64,000 nt of DNA from Variovorax sp. MHTC-1 (GCF_003984645.1 NZ_RWKI01000009.1:124001-188000); one strand, 5' to 3'. Positions 26,044 through 34,953 are shown, counted from the first letter of the stretch. The notes: generated from the sequence alone by a model not told the origin. A program made the numbers and translations.

Positions 26044-27093
26044 TCAGGCGCCGGCGGATTCCGCGAGCTGCCTGTGCCGGGGTCCGCCCTGGCGTTCGAG
26101 CATCCAACCCGGATATTCGGCCGGCAGCGTGCTGACCTTGTCGAGCGCGGCGAGTTCCTCGCCGCTCAAGGCGATGGCGGTCGCCGCGATGTTGTCGTCG
26201 AGCTGCTCCGCGCGCTTGGCGCCGATGATCACGCTCGTCACCGCTGCCTGGTGCAGCAGCCAGGCCAGGGCGATCTGCGCCACGGAAACGCCCTTCGCCT
26301 GCGCGATGCCGCGCATCACGTCGATGCAGTCGTAGGCGCGCTCGACGTTTACCGGCGGAAAGTCGAAGGTGGTGCGGCGGCTGCCTGCCTCGGCCTTGAC
26401 GTCGCGCCCGTACTTGCCGCTCAGCAGACCGCCGGCGAGCGGGCTCCAGACCATCAGGCCGACGCTTTCGCTCTTGAGCAGCGGAACCAGTTCGCGTTCG
26501 AGATCGCGGCCGGCGACGGTGTAGTACGCCTGCAGCGATTCGAAGCGCGCGAGCCCCAGCCGCTCCGAGATGCCGAGGGCCTTCATGATCTGCCATGCCG
26601 CCCAGTTCGATACGCCGACGTAGCGCACGTGGCCGTGCTGCACGAGGTTGTCGAGCGCCCGCACGGTCTCCTCGATCGGCGTCGCCGGGTCGAAGCCGTG
26701 GATCTGGTACAGGTCGATGTGGTCGAGCTGCAGGCGCTTCAGGCTCGCCTTCACGCCGTCCATGATGTGGTAGCGCGACATGCCGCGCGAGTTGGCGCCT
26801 TTCGTGCCCACTTCGCCGAGCACCTTGGTGGCGACCACCACGTTTTCGCGCGGCACCTGAAGGTTTCGCAGCGCTTGCCCGGTGATGATTTCCGAGCGGC
26901 CGTCGGAGTAGACGTCCGCGGTATCGATGAAGTTGATCCCGGCATCGAGCGAGCGGCCGATCAGGCGCTCGGCGTCGGCCTGCTGCAGGTCGCCGATCTG
27001 CGCCCAGATGCCGCCTCCGCCGCCGAAAGTCATCGTGCCTAGGCAGAGCTCCGAAACGAACAGGCCGGTGCGGCCGAATTTTCTGTAGCGCAT
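26044..27093 (-). CDS. Aldo/keto reductase
   Basis: The 349-residue TIM-barrel NADPH oxidoreductase starts MRYRKFGRTGLFVSELCLG, the family signature. Catalytic residues are visible as Asp and Tyr in NFIDTADVYSDGRSE, Lys in VVATKV and His in YQIHGFD. The C-terminal block SVIIGAKRAEQLDDN binds the cofactor phosphate. It belongs to the Tas/IolS-like group with broad carbonyl substrates. ATG at 27093 follows the GAGCCTCTC context; a longer reading adds 61 residues through the tRNA terminator and is rejected. Confidence 0.9.
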   Translation of the reverse strand: MRYRKFGRTGLFVSELCLGTMTFGGGGGIWAQIGDLQQADAERLIGRSLDAGINFIDTADVYSDGRSEIITGQALRNLQVPRENVVVATKVLGEVGTKGANSRGMSRYHIMDGVKASLKRLQLDHIDLYQIHGFDPATPIEETVRALDNLVQHGHVRYVGVSNWAAWQIMKALGISERLGLARFESLQAYYTVAGRDLERELVPLLKSESVGLMVWSPLAGGLLSGKYGRDVKAEAGSRRTTFDFPPVNVERAYDCIDVMRGIAQAKGVSVAQIALAWLLHQAAVTSVIIGAKRAEQLDDNIAATAIALSGEELAALDKVSTLPAEYPGWMLERQGGPRHRQLAESAGA

Positions 27094-27207
27094 GAGAGGC
27101 TCCTTGGGTTGCGTGCTGCGAGCGTGCAGTTGCGCAAGTGTCGTTCCGGCAGGAACGCTCGCGGTAGCCCGATCCTCTTCGTCTCTTGCCTGATTCTGCG
27201 GCGCCAA

Positions 27208-27240
27208 GAAAAAGCCCGCCATCGATCCGATGGCGGGCTT
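27208..27240 (-). terminator. Terminator of tRNA-Lys
   Basis: Perfect 13-bp arms AAGCCCGCCATCG (27212-27224) and CGATGGCGGGCTT (27228-27240) with a 3-nt loop. On the reverse strand the stem is followed by a T run (A run at 27208-27213 on the forward strand). It lies 10 nt after the tRNA 3' end. Confidence 0.88.
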
Positions 27241-27250
27241 CATGAGGTTG

Positions 27251-27326
27251 TGGTGGGCCCTGAGTGACTCGAACACTCGACCTACGGATTAAGAGTCCGC
27301 TGCTCTACCAACTGAGCTAAGAGCCC
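27251..27326 (-). tRNA. tRNA-Lys (anticodon CTT)
   Basis: The 76-nt gene folds to a full cloverleaf: acceptor GGGCTCT pairing with AGGGCCC (one G-T pair), D-arm AGCTCAGTTGGTAGAGC, anticodon loop CTCTTAA with anticodon CTT, and T-loop GTTCGAGTC. The 3' ACCA is encoded. It reads codon AAG. A strong terminator follows. Confidence 0.96.
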
Positions 27327-27390
27327 CTGATCGACATTGCTGTCATTCAGGCAATCCCACGATTATAGCCATACCGCGAGGCGGCTTCGC

Positions 27391-28572
27391 TCAGGTGCGC
27401 TCGAAAATGCACGCGATGCCCTGGCCGCCGCCGATGCACATCGTCACCAATGCGTAGCGGCCCTGGATGCGTTCGAGTTCGTACAGCGCCTTCACGGTGA
27501 TCAGCGCGCCGGTGGCGCCGATCGGGTGACCGAGCGAGATGCCCGAGCCGTTCGGGTTCACCTTCGCGGCATCCAGTCCGAGATCCTTGCTCACCGCGCA
27601 GGCCTGCGCCGCGAAGGCCTCGTTGGCCTCGACAACGTCCATGTCGGTCGCCTTCAGGCCCGCCTTCTCCAGCGCCTTGCGCGAGGCCGGCACCGGGCCG
27701 ATGCCCATGTAGGCCGGATCCACGCCCGCGAAGGCATAGGCGACCACGCGCGCCATCGGCTTCAGGCCGCGCCGCGCCGCCTCTTCCTTCTCCATCAGCA
27801 CCACGGCCGCGGCCGCATCGTTGATGCCCGAGGCGTTGCCGGCCGTCACCGTGCCGTTCTCTTTCAGGAAGGCGGGCTTAAGTTTCGCCATGTCTTCGAT
27901 CCTGGCGTCGAAGCGCACGTGCTCGTCGGTGTCGAATTGCGTCGGGCCTTTGCGGCTTTCCAGCGGCACCGGAACGATCTGCGTCTTGAAGTAGCCGCTC
28001 TCGATGGCTTTCTGCGCGCGCTGGTGGCTGGCGAGCGCTGTCTGGTCCTGCGTTTCGCGGCTGATGCCCCATTTTTTTGCGACGTTCTCCGCCGTCACGC
28101 CCATGTGGATGTTCTCGAAGGGGTCGTGCAGCGCGCCGATCATCATGTCGACCAGCTTGGCGTCGCCCATGCGCACACCCCAGCGCGCCGTGAGCGAAGA
28201 GAGCGGTGCGCGGCTCATGCTTTCCGCGCCGCCGCCGACCGCCACCTTGGCATCGCCGAGCTGGATGCTCTGCGCCGCGCTCACGATCGCCTGCAGGCCC
28301 GATCCGCACAGCCGGTTCACGGTGAGGGCAGGGGTTTCCTGCGCGCAGCCGCCTTCGATGGCAGCCACGCGCGCCATGTACATGTCGCGCGGCTCGGTAT
28401 TGACCACGTGGCCGAACACCACGTGCTCCACATCCTTGCCGTCGACCTTGGCGCGCGCCAACGCTTCCCGGGTCACCAGCGCCGCCAGCCGGGTGGGCGG
28501 CACGTCCTTGAGGCTCCCGCCGAAAGTCCCGATGGCGGTGCGCACACCGCTCACGACAACCACTTCTTTCAT
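27391..28572 (-). CDS. Acetyl-CoA acetyltransferase (thiolase II)
   Basis: The 393-residue protein of the biosynthetic thiolase size carries nucleophile Cys89 (NRLCGSGLQA), His349 (GHPIGATGA) and Cys379 (MCIGGGQG). It would condense two acetyl-CoA to acetoacetyl-CoA or run in reverse. A PhaA-like role in polyhydroxybutyrate synthesis is possible, but no phaB or phaC is adjacent, so a beta-ketothiolase of other catabolism cannot be excluded. ATG at 28572 (MKEVVVVSGVRTAIG) is the family start; the longer open frame upstream covers the divergent SDR gene and tRNA-Ala and is spurious. Confidence 0.92.
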   Translation of the reverse strand: MKEVVVVSGVRTAIGTFGGSLKDVPPTRLAALVTREALARAKVDGKDVEHVVFGHVVNTEPRDMYMARVAAIEGGCAQETPALTVNRLCGSGLQAIVSAAQSIQLGDAKVAVGGGAESMSRAPLSSLTARWGVRMGDAKLVDMMIGALHDPFENIHMGVTAENVAKKWGISRETQDQTALASHQRAQKAIESGYFKTQIVPVPLESRKGPTQFDTDEHVRFDARIEDMAKLKPAFLKENGTVTAGNASGINDAAAAVVLMEKEEAARRGLKPMARVVAYAFAGVDPAYMGIGPVPASRKALEKAGLKATDMDVVEANEAFAAQACAVSKDLGLDAAKVNPNGSGISLGHPIGATGALITVKALYELERIQGRYALVTMCIGGGQGIACIFERT

Positions 28573-28671
28573 GACGATTCTCCGGTGCGAAAGGAAGCCT
28601 AATGATGCCAGCCGAGCGCTTCCTGCACTGACGCCGGCGTTACCATGCCTGCCCGAACAAGGAGCCGCCAA

Positions 28672-29379
28672 ATGATCGAAGCCAATACCATCCGCCACAT
28701 CGTGGTGACCGGCGCTGCCGGCGCGCTCGGCCGCGCCGTCGTGCAGCACTTTCTCGACCAGGGCGCCCGCGTGGCGTTGCTCGACCATCGCATGGAGCAT
28801 CTGACCGACGCGTTTCCAGGGCTCGACAACTCGCAACACCTGTTGCTGCAAGCCGACGTGACTTCGGCCTCGGCCATGGCCGAGGCCGCGACGCAGATCC
28901 TGGCGGCCTTCAAGCAGGTCGACGCGCTGGTCCACATCGCAGGCGGCTTCGAGATGGGCGAGCCGGTGCATGCGTTGAGCCGCGCGGCCTGGGACCGGAT
29001 GATGAACCTGAACGCGTGGTCCTTCGTGGCTGTCTCGCAGGCGCTGGTGCCCTCGATGATCGAGCGCAAGGCCGGCAGCGTGATCGCCGTGAGCGCCAAG
29101 ACCGCGGCGCGCGGCGCGGCCGGGATGGCGGCCTACATCGCGTCGAAGAGCGCGTTGCAGCGTCTGGTCGAGGCGGCCGCCGCCGAGCTGGCGCCGCACG
29201 GCATCCAGGTCAACAGCATCGCTCCCAGTGTGCTCGACACGCCTGCCAATCGCCAGGCGATGCCCGACGCCAAACCCGACAACTGGGTGTCGACCGCCGT
29301 GGCAGCGCAGACCATCGGTTTCCTGGCCTCGCCGGCGGCCGCGGCGCTGCACGGGCAGCACCTGACATTGGACGCCTGA
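28672..29379 (+). CDS. SDR family oxidoreductase
   Basis: The 235-residue short-chain dehydrogenase has the NAD(P) Rossmann motif TGAAGALG near residue 13, NAG-like HIAGGFE, catalytic Ser in VIAVSAKTA, and Tyr-x3-Lys in YIASK. Its substrate is unknown. The AAGGAG ribosome binding site before the ATG at 28672 fixes the start. It is divergent from the thiolase gene across 99 bp, and its end is close to the terminator of tRNA-Ala on the other strand. Confidence 0.88.
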   Translation: MIEANTIRHIVVTGAAGALGRAVVQHFLDQGARVALLDHRMEHLTDAFPGLDNSQHLLLQADVTSASAMAEAATQILAAFKQVDALVHIAGGFEMGEPVHALSRAAWDRMMNLNAWSFVAVSQALVPSMIERKAGSVIAVSAKTAARGAAGMAAYIASKSALQRLVEAAAAELAPHGIQVNSIAPSVLDTPANRQAMPDAKPDNWVSTAVAAQTIGFLASPAAAALHGQHLTLDA

Positions 29380-29382
29380 AAA

Positions 29383-29408
29383 GAAAAAGCCCCGGCGAGT
29401 ACCGAGGC
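29383..29408 (-). terminator. Terminator of tRNA-Ala
   Basis: On the reverse strand GCCTCGG and CCGGGGC pair (one G-T) around a 6-nt loop and are followed by five T residues. On the forward strand the arms are at 29389-29395 and 29402-29408. It lies directly downstream of the tRNA and only 4 nt past the SDR stop codon. Confidence 0.75.
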
Positions 29409-29419
29409 CTTCGAGATGT

Positions 29420-29495
<76 letters not shown>

Positions 29496-29553
29496 AACGC
29501 AGAGCGAATTTTAACCAGAACCCATGTCCTGGCGCACAAGGAGCACGAATCTC

Positions 29554-30420
29554 ATGGCCTTCGACGACCCCGCCTGGCTGGAGGGCATGTACAACAACCT
29601 GGCGCGGGTGAAGGACCATCCTGCGTACCTCGGGCGCTGGACCCGCGATTCCGCCGCGGCGCGCGACGCCTTGTCTGGCAGGCTCGACCTGCCCTATGGC
29701 GGGGGACCCAACGAAACGCTCGATGTCTTCCCGGCGCCGGTGCCCGATGCGCCCGTACTGGTGTTCATCCACGGCGGCTATTGGCGCGCGCTCGACAAGA
29801 GCGACCATTCCTTCGTCGCCCCTGCGCTCAACGACCGCGGCGTGTGCGTGGTCGTGCCGAACTATGCGCTGTGCCCCGGACCGGCCGAGCGGCCGGTCAG
29901 CGTGCCGCACATCCTGCTGCAGATGGTGCGCGCGCTCCAATGGACATGGCGACACATCGCGGCGTACGGCGGCGATCCTTCACGCATCACCGTTGCCGGC
30001 CACTCGGCGGGCGGACACATGGCGGCGGCGCTGCTGGCCTGCGACTGGAAGGCGGTCGCACCCGACTTGCCGGCGCAACTGGCGCGCAACGCGCTCTCGA
30101 TCTCGGGCCTCTACGATCTACGGCCGCTGCAGCGCACGCCCTTCCTGGAACACGTGCTGCGCCTGAGCGATGCGGATGTGCTGCGCGCCAGCCCCGTGCT
30201 GTGGCCGGCACCCCCGCGCGGCCAGCTCTACGCAGTCGCAGGCGGCGATGAGAGCGAGGAGTTCATCCGCCACAACGCGTCGATTCGCGCGGCGTGGGGC
30301 CGCAACACCGTGCCGGTCTGCGAAGTGCTGCCGGGCCTGCACCACTTCAGCATCGTCGATGCCTTCGCCGATCCGGCGCACGCGCTGCACCGCTACGCAG
30401 TGCAACTGCTCGAGGCCTGA
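29554..30420 (+). CDS. Alpha/beta hydrolase (kynurenine formamidase-like)
   Basis: The 288-residue alpha/beta hydrolase of the esterase/lipase HGGYW type has the oxyanion motif FIHGGYWRALDKSDH near residue 81, nucleophile Ser in GHSAGGHM, Asp in GGDESEEF and His in LHHFSIVD. The HGGYW motif followed by DHSF is seen in arylformamidase-like proteins of tryptophan breakdown, but kynurenine genes are not nearby, so function is tentative. ATG at 29554 has AAGGAG about 10 nt upstream and is preferred over ATG at 29524. Its stop abuts that of guaC. Confidence 0.82.
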   Translation: MAFDDPAWLEGMYNNLARVKDHPAYLGRWTRDSAAARDALSGRLDLPYGGGPNETLDVFPAPVPDAPVLVFIHGGYWRALDKSDHSFVAPALNDRGVCVVVPNYALCPGPAERPVSVPHILLQMVRALQWTWRHIAAYGGDPSRITVAGHSAGGHMAAALLACDWKAVAPDLPAQLARNALSISGLYDLRPLQRTPFLEHVLRLSDADVLRASPVLWPAPPRGQLYAVAGGDESEEFIRHNASIRAAWGRNTVPVCEVLPGLHHFSIVDAFADPAHALHRYAVQLLEA

Positions 30421-31398
30421 CTACATCAGCAGGTGCTCGCCCGCGTTGTCGCCGCCGAGCATGACGTAGTTGACCTTGCGGATGTCCATGAGCTTGCGCC
30501 CGCCCGCATAGCTGATGGAGCTCTGGATGTCCTGCTCCATCTCGATCAGCGTGTCGGCCAGCTTGCCCTTGATCGGCTCGAGGATGCGCTTGCCCTCGAC
30601 GTGCTTGTATTCGCCCTTGTTGAAGTCGCTGGCGGAACCGTAGTACTCCTTGAAGAGCACGCCGTCGACTTCCACCGTCCGGCCGGGTGATTCCTCGTGA
30701 CCCGCGAAGAGCGAGCCGATCATCACCATCGAAGCGCCGAAGCGGATGCTCTTTGCGATATCGCCGTGGTCGCGAATGCCGCCGTCGGCAATGATCGGCT
30801 TGGTCGCCACGCGCGCGCACCACTTGAGCGCCGACAGCTGCCAGCCGCCGGTGCCGAAGCCGGTCTTGAGCTTGGTGATGCAGACCTTGCCCGGACCGAT
30901 GCCGACCTTGGTGGCATCCGCACCCCAGTTCTCCAGGTCGATCACGGCCTCGGGCGTGCCGACGTTGCCCGCGATCACGAAGGCCTTCGGCAGTTTCTTC
31001 TTGAGGTACGCGATCATGTTCTTCACCGTGTCGGCATGGCCGTGCGCGATGTCGATCGTGATGTATTCGGGCGTGAGGCCGGCGGCAGCCAGTTGATCCA
31101 CCGTGTCGTAGTCCGCCTTCTTGACGCCCAGCGAGATGGATGCGAACACGCCCTTGGCGTGCGTGTCTTTGACGAACTGCAGGTTGTCGAGGTCGAAGCG
31201 GTGCATCACGTAGAAGTAGCCGTTCTGCGCCAGCCAGGTGCAGATGGTCTCGTCGACCACCGTCTTCATGTTGGCGGGCACCGTCGGGATGCGGAAGCTG
31301 CGGCCGCCGAGGGTGACGCTGGCGTCGCATTCGGATCGGCTCTCGACCACGCATTTGCGCGGCAGCAGAAGGATGTTGTCGTAGTCGAAAATCTGCAT
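30421..31398 (-). CDS. guaC: GMP reductase
   Basis: NADPH-dependent deamination of GMP to IMP in purine salvage. The 325-residue IMPDH-like TIM barrel lacks CBS domains, as expected for GuaC, and has catalytic Cys173 in [11 protein letters not shown], the flap-preceding block [15 protein letters not shown] and EYYGSAS. It converges tail-to-tail with the alpha/beta hydrolase gene with no gap. The 172-bp divergent region shared with uvrD contains a hairpin with a reverse-strand T run about 60 nt before the start codon. Confidence 0.93.
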   Translation of the reverse strand: MQIFDYDNILLLPRKCVVESRSECDASVTLGGRSFRIPTVPANMKTVVDETICTWLAQNGYFYVMHRFDLDNLQFVKDTHAKGVFASISLGVKKADYDTVDQLAAAGLTPEYITIDIAHGHADTVKNMIAYLKKKLPKAFVIAGNVGTPEAVIDLENWGADATKVGIGPGKVCITKLKTGFGTGGWQLSALKWCARVATKPIIADGGIRDHGDIAKSIRFGASMVMIGSLFAGHEESPGRTVEVDGVLFKEYYGSASDFNKGEYKHVEGKRILEPIKGKLADTLIEMEQDIQSSISYAGGRKLMDIRKVNYVMLGGDNAGEHLLM

Positions 31399-31456
31399 AA
31401 AACCAAGCTCCTCTGAAGGTGAATTGAGCGCTTGGTCCGGCCGGTTTTCACAAACG

Positions 31457-31487
31457 AAAAACCGGGCGCAAGAAACTTGGGCCCGGT
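31457..31487 (-). promoter_or_regulatory. Hairpin with U run in the guaC leader
   Basis: Arms ACCGGGC (31461-31467) and GCCCGGT (31481-31487) extend, after one mismatch, with CAAG and CTTG around an AAA loop. On the guaC strand the stem is followed by TTTTT. A TAAAAT box at 31493-31498 (reverse strand) could start transcription just before it. It looks like either a 5' hairpin or an attenuator; no known riboswitch was recognised. Confidence 0.4.
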
Positions 31488-31558
31488 GACTGATTTTACG
31501 CGCCCGATCGAAAACCGTTCTTCCGGCGCTTCATATAACCCGCATACGCCCGGCTTTC

Positions 31559-31564
31559 TACAAT
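31559..31564 (+). promoter_or_regulatory. Candidate -10 box immediately before uvrD
   Basis: TACAAT ends 6 nt before the uvrD ATG at 31571, with CGACGG between, so there is no Shine-Dalgarno and a normally spaced start site would fall on the start codon. No TTGACA-like -35 is obvious 17 bp upstream. Confidence 0.35.
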
Positions 31565-31570
31565 CGACGG

Positions 31571-33943
31571 ATGTTCACTGACCTTGCGGCCACCGCAGAC
31601 TCGCCGCTGCTCCACAACCTCAACCCGGAGCAGCGTGCCGCCGTCGCGCTCCCGGCCGGTAACGCGCTGATCCTTGCCGGCGCCGGCTCGGGCAAGACGC
31701 GGGTGCTCACCACCCGCATCGCCTGGCTGCTGCAGACCGGGCAGGTGTCGCCCGGCGGCATCCTGGCCGTGACCTTCACCAACAAGGCGGCGAAGGAGAT
31801 GATGACGCGGCTGACCGCGATGCTGCCGGTCAACGTGCGCGGCATGTGGATCGGCACCTTCCACGGCCTGTGCAATCGATTCCTGCGCGCGCACTGGAAG
31901 CTCGCCGACCTGCCGTCGACCTTCCAGATCCTCGACACGCAAGACCAGCTCTCGGCCATCAAGCGGCTGATGAAGCAGTACAACGTCGACGACGAGCGCT
32001 TCCCGGCCAAGCAGACCCAGTGGTTCATCGCCGGCGCCAAGGAAGACGGGCTGCGCCCGCGCGACGTCGAGATCCGCAGCGACGACGACCGCAAGAAGGT
32101 CGAGCTCTACCAGCTCTACGAAGAGCAGTGCCAGCGCGAAGGCGTGGTCGACTTCGGCGAGCTCATGCTGCGCAGCTACGAGCTCTTGCGCGACAACGAC
32201 CCGGTGCGCGAGCACTACCAGCGGCGCTTCCGCCACATCCTGATCGACGAGTTCCAGGACACCAACCGCCTGCAGTACGCGTGGATCAAGATGCTTTCGG
32301 GCAACACCGTCGAAGGCCGCTTCGTGCCCGGCGACAACAGCGTGATCGCGGTCGGCGACGACGACCAGAGCATCTATGCCTTCCGCGGCGCGCGCGTGGG
32401 CAACATGGCCGACTTCGTGCGCGAGTTCGACGTCTCCCACCAGATCAAGCTCGAGCAGAACTACCGCAGCTTCAGCAACATCCTCGATTCGGCCAACGAG
32501 CTCATCAGCCATAACAAGAAGCGGCTGGGCAAGAACCTGCGCACCGACCAGGGGCCCGGCGAGCCGGTGCGCGTCTACGAATCGACCAGCGACTTCGCCG
32601 AGGCGCAGTGGATGGTCGAGGAGATGCGCCAGCTCGCGCGCGACGGCATCGAGCGCAAGGAAATGGCCGTGCTCTACCGCAGCAATGCGCAGAGCCGGGT
32701 GATCGAAACCGCGCTCTTCAACGCCGCCGTGCCGTACCGCGTCTACGGCGGTCTTCGCTTCTTCGAGCGGGCCGAAATCAAGCATGCGCTGGCCTACCTT
32801 CGGCTGCTGGAGAACAAGGACGACGACACCAGCTTCCTGCGCATCGTCAACTTCCCGCCGCGCGGCATCGGCGCGCGCAGCATCGAGCAGCTGCAGGATG
32901 CTGCGCGTGCGGCCGGGCGCTCGCTGCATGATGCGGTGAACGCCGTTGGCGGAAAGGCCGGCTCCAACCTGTCGGCATTCGTCGCCAGGATCGACGTGCT
33001 GCGCGAGCAGACGCAGGGCATGTCGCTGCGCGAGATCATCGAGCTGGTGCTCGACCACAGCGGCCTGATCGAGCACTACAAGGCCGATCGCGAAGGCGCC
33101 GACCGCATCGAGAACCTGGAAGAATTGGTCAACGCGGCCGAGAGCTTCGTCACGCAGGAAGGCTTCGGCCGCGACGCGGTGGCGATGCCGATCGACGAGC
33201 TGCGGCAGTCGCCGGCGAGCCAGGGCCTCGACCCGAACCGCCCCGTCACCGACGAGCCGCTGGCGCCCGATGCCGAAACCGGCGAGACCATGAGCCCGCT
33301 GGCGGCCTTCCTGACCCATGCCGCGCTGGAGTCGGGCGACAACCAGGCGCAGGCCGGCCAGGATGCGGTGCAGTTGATGACGGTGCACGCGGCCAAGGGC
33401 CTCGAATTCGATTGCGTGTTCATCACCGGCATGGAAGAGGGCCTGTTCCCGCACGAGAACTCGATGAGCGACTACGAGAGCCTCGAAGAGGAGCGGCGGT
33501 TGATGTACGTGGCCATCACCCGCGCCCGAAAGCGCCTGTACCTCAGCCATTCGCAGACGCGCATGCTGCACGGCCAGACGCGCTACAACGTGAAGAGCCG
33601 CTTCTTCGACGAGCTGCCCGAAGGCGCGCTCAAGTGGCTGACGCCCAAGAACCAGAGCTTCGCGCCGTCGGCCTTCGGCTATGGCGGCGGCTACGCGACC
33701 ACGCGCGGCGGCGGCGGCTTCGGAGGCAGCAAGGACACCTTCGCCAGCCCGCCGGTTCCGCCGCAGAAGAGCGCGCCTTCGCACGGCCTGCGCTCGGGCA
33801 TACAAGTGTTCCACAACAAGTTCGGCGAAGGCACGGTGCTGGCGCTCGAAGGCAGCGGCGACGATGCGCGTGCGCAGGTCAACTTCCCGCGCCATGGGAT
33901 CAAGTGGCTGGCGCTGTCGGTGGCCAAGCTGACGCCCGTGTAG
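31571..33943 (+). CDS. uvrD: DNA helicase II UvrD
   Basis: Superfamily 1A 3'-5' helicase of nucleotide-excision and mismatch repair. The 790-residue protein shows Walker A AGAGSGKT (36-43), DEFQDTNRLQY, VGDDDQSIYAFRGA, TVHAAKGLEFD and YVAITRARKRLYL in order. The C-terminus has a Gly-rich linker and a Tudor-like end (FGEGTVLALEGSG), as in UvrD/PcrA and not Rep. The ATG lies 6 nt after a TACAAT box. Two 84-bp repeats follow directly after the gene. Confidence 0.95.
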   Translation: MFTDLAATADSPLLHNLNPEQRAAVALPAGNALILAGAGSGKTRVLTTRIAWLLQTGQVSPGGILAVTFTNKAAKEMMTRLTAMLPVNVRGMWIGTFHGLCNRFLRAHWKLADLPSTFQILDTQDQLSAIKRLMKQYNVDDERFPAKQTQWFIAGAKEDGLRPRDVEIRSDDDRKKVELYQLYEEQCQREGVVDFGELMLRSYELLRDNDPVREHYQRRFRHILIDEFQDTNRLQYAWIKMLSGNTVEGRFVPGDNSVIAVGDDDQSIYAFRGARVGNMADFVREFDVSHQIKLEQNYRSFSNILDSANELISHNKKRLGKNLRTDQGPGEPVRVYESTSDFAEAQWMVEEMRQLARDGIERKEMAVLYRSNAQSRVIETALFNAAVPYRVYGGLRFFERAEIKHALAYLRLLENKDDDTSFLRIVNFPPRGIGARSIEQLQDAARAAGRSLHDAVNAVGGKAGSNLSAFVARIDVLREQTQGMSLREIIELVLDHSGLIEHYKADREGADRIENLEELVNAAESFVTQEGFGRDAVAMPIDELRQSPASQGLDPNRPVTDEPLAPDAETGETMSPLAAFLTHAALESGDNQAQAGQDAVQLMTVHAAKGLEFDCVFITGMEEGLFPHENSMSDYESLEEERRLMYVAITRARKRLYLSHSQTRMLHGQTRYNVKSRFFDELPEGALKWLTPKNQSFAPSAFGYGGGYATTRGGGGFGGSKDTFASPPVPPQKSAPSHGLRSGIQVFHNKFGEGTVLALEGSGDDARAQVNFPRHGIKWLALSVAKLTPV

Positions 33944-33949
33944 GAGGGC

Positions 33950-34120
33950 TCAGGCCGGCGCCGGGCCGCCCCAAGGCGGCCTGCGGCCCCCTCCGGGGGG
34001 CAGCGAGTACACGCAGTGACGGAGCGTGGGGGCGCATCAGGCCGGCGCCGGGCCGCCCCAAGGCGGCCTGCGGCCCCCTCCGGGGGGCAGCGAGTACACG
34101 CAGTGACGGAGCGTGGGGGC
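33950..34120. repeat. Perfect 84-bp tandem repeat, two copies
   Basis: Copies at 33950-34033 and 34037-34120 are identical over 84 bp and separated by GCA (period 87). Each can form a GGCCGCC/GGCGGCC hairpin and a CCCCC/GGGGG stem, and each ends in GACGGAGCGTGGGGGC. They fill the gap between the convergent uvrD and BPSS1780-type genes, so they may act as a bidirectional terminator or RNA-stabilising structure. Recent duplication is implied by the lack of any mismatch. Confidence 0.93.
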
Positions 34121-34124
34121 CATT

Positions 34125-34928
34125 TCAGTCTGCGTTGAAGCTGTCCCTGAAAGTAAACCAGGTCGAGCTCAGCGACATCGCCGCCAGCACCAGCGCGCTT
34201 CCGACCATCAGCGCGCCGCCGATGGCCGAGGCGCCATCGCCCATGCCGATCGCGCCGACGCCCACCAGCACCGTGGCCACGAGGCCGATGCCGATGCCCA
34301 CGGCGAGGAACACGCCGAACCACGACAGGCAGAACATGGCATAGGCGCCGAAGTTGCGGAACAGCGCGACCAGGCTGAAGAACAGGCTCTTCACCGGCTC
34401 GACCCGATGCCAGTGCACGAGTGCCGGCGCATGCCACATCGCGAGCGAGAGCGGCAGATTGAGGGCCATGACGAACAGGCGCGCGGTCTGGAAGTCGCTG
34501 CCTGCGAGCACCTCGGGCGCGAGCGTTTCATCCAGCAGGTAGGCGCGCGCCAGCTGGCCGCCGTCGATCAGCGCCGAGACCCCCACGGCGGCGACGAAAT
34601 AGACCGCCGAGATGATGCCCAGGGCCACCATCGGCCGCCATTCGGTCCGCACGGCGTGCACTGCCGCGATGAACATGGCCGCACCGGTGGGCTTCGAGGT
34701 GTCGTTGGCGTAGGCGACCGAGGTGGCCACCATGAGGCCGAGCGTCATGAAGGGCAGCAGGATCGGCGCCAGCACGCTGCCGAGGAAGGGCAGCTGCGAA
34801 GCGATCGAGATCGCCGCCATGAACAGGAAGAACAGCGAAATGAAGGCGAGCGGCTGCCGCCAGAAGGTCCTGAGTCCGAGGCGGACCCATTCGGCGCCGG
34901 TGCGCGCCGGCACGAGATTCAGTTTCAT
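34125..34928 (-). CDS. BPSS1780 family membrane protein
   Basis: The 267-residue protein starts MKLNLVPARTGAEWVRLGLR followed by TFWRQPLAF, matching a Burkholderiales family of unknown function named after BPSS1780. Six or so hydrophobic segments are seen across residues 28-55, 60-80, 105-125, 185-215 and 220-250. Role unknown. It lies 27 bp downstream of thrB on the same strand, with a short palindrome and no clear Shine-Dalgarno in the gap. Confidence 0.75.
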   Translation of the reverse strand: MKLNLVPARTGAEWVRLGLRTFWRQPLAFISLFFLFMAAISIASQLPFLGSVLAPILLPFMTLGLMVATSVAYANDTSKPTGAAMFIAAVHAVRTEWRPMVALGIISAVYFVAAVGVSALIDGGQLARAYLLDETLAPEVLAGSDFQTARLFVMALNLPLSLAMWHAPALVHWHRVEPVKSLFFSLVALFRNFGAYAMFCLSWFGVFLAVGIGIGLVATVLVGVGAIGMGDGASAIGGALMVGSALVLAAMSLSSTWFTFRDSFNAD

Positions 34929-34935
34929 GGGATTA

Positions 34936-34953
34936 GGGCCTGTTCACAGGCCC
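34936..34953. repeat. Short palindrome sharing ends with the 41505-41768 element
   Basis: GGGCCTGT and ACAGGCCC are perfect 8-bp arms around TC. The local sequence TTAGGGCCTGTTCACAGGCC joins what look like the first 8 bases and last 8 bases of the palindromic element at 41505-41768 (GGCCTGTT and AACAGGCC, one base different). It sits between thrB and the BPSS1780-type gene. It could be a deletion relic of the element or a coincidental small hairpin. Confidence 0.4.

Noticed and set aside
31496..33895. A 799-codon reverse-strand frame opposite uvrD
   Set aside because: It mirrors uvrD codon structure and has no family features; uvrD has every helicase motif in order.
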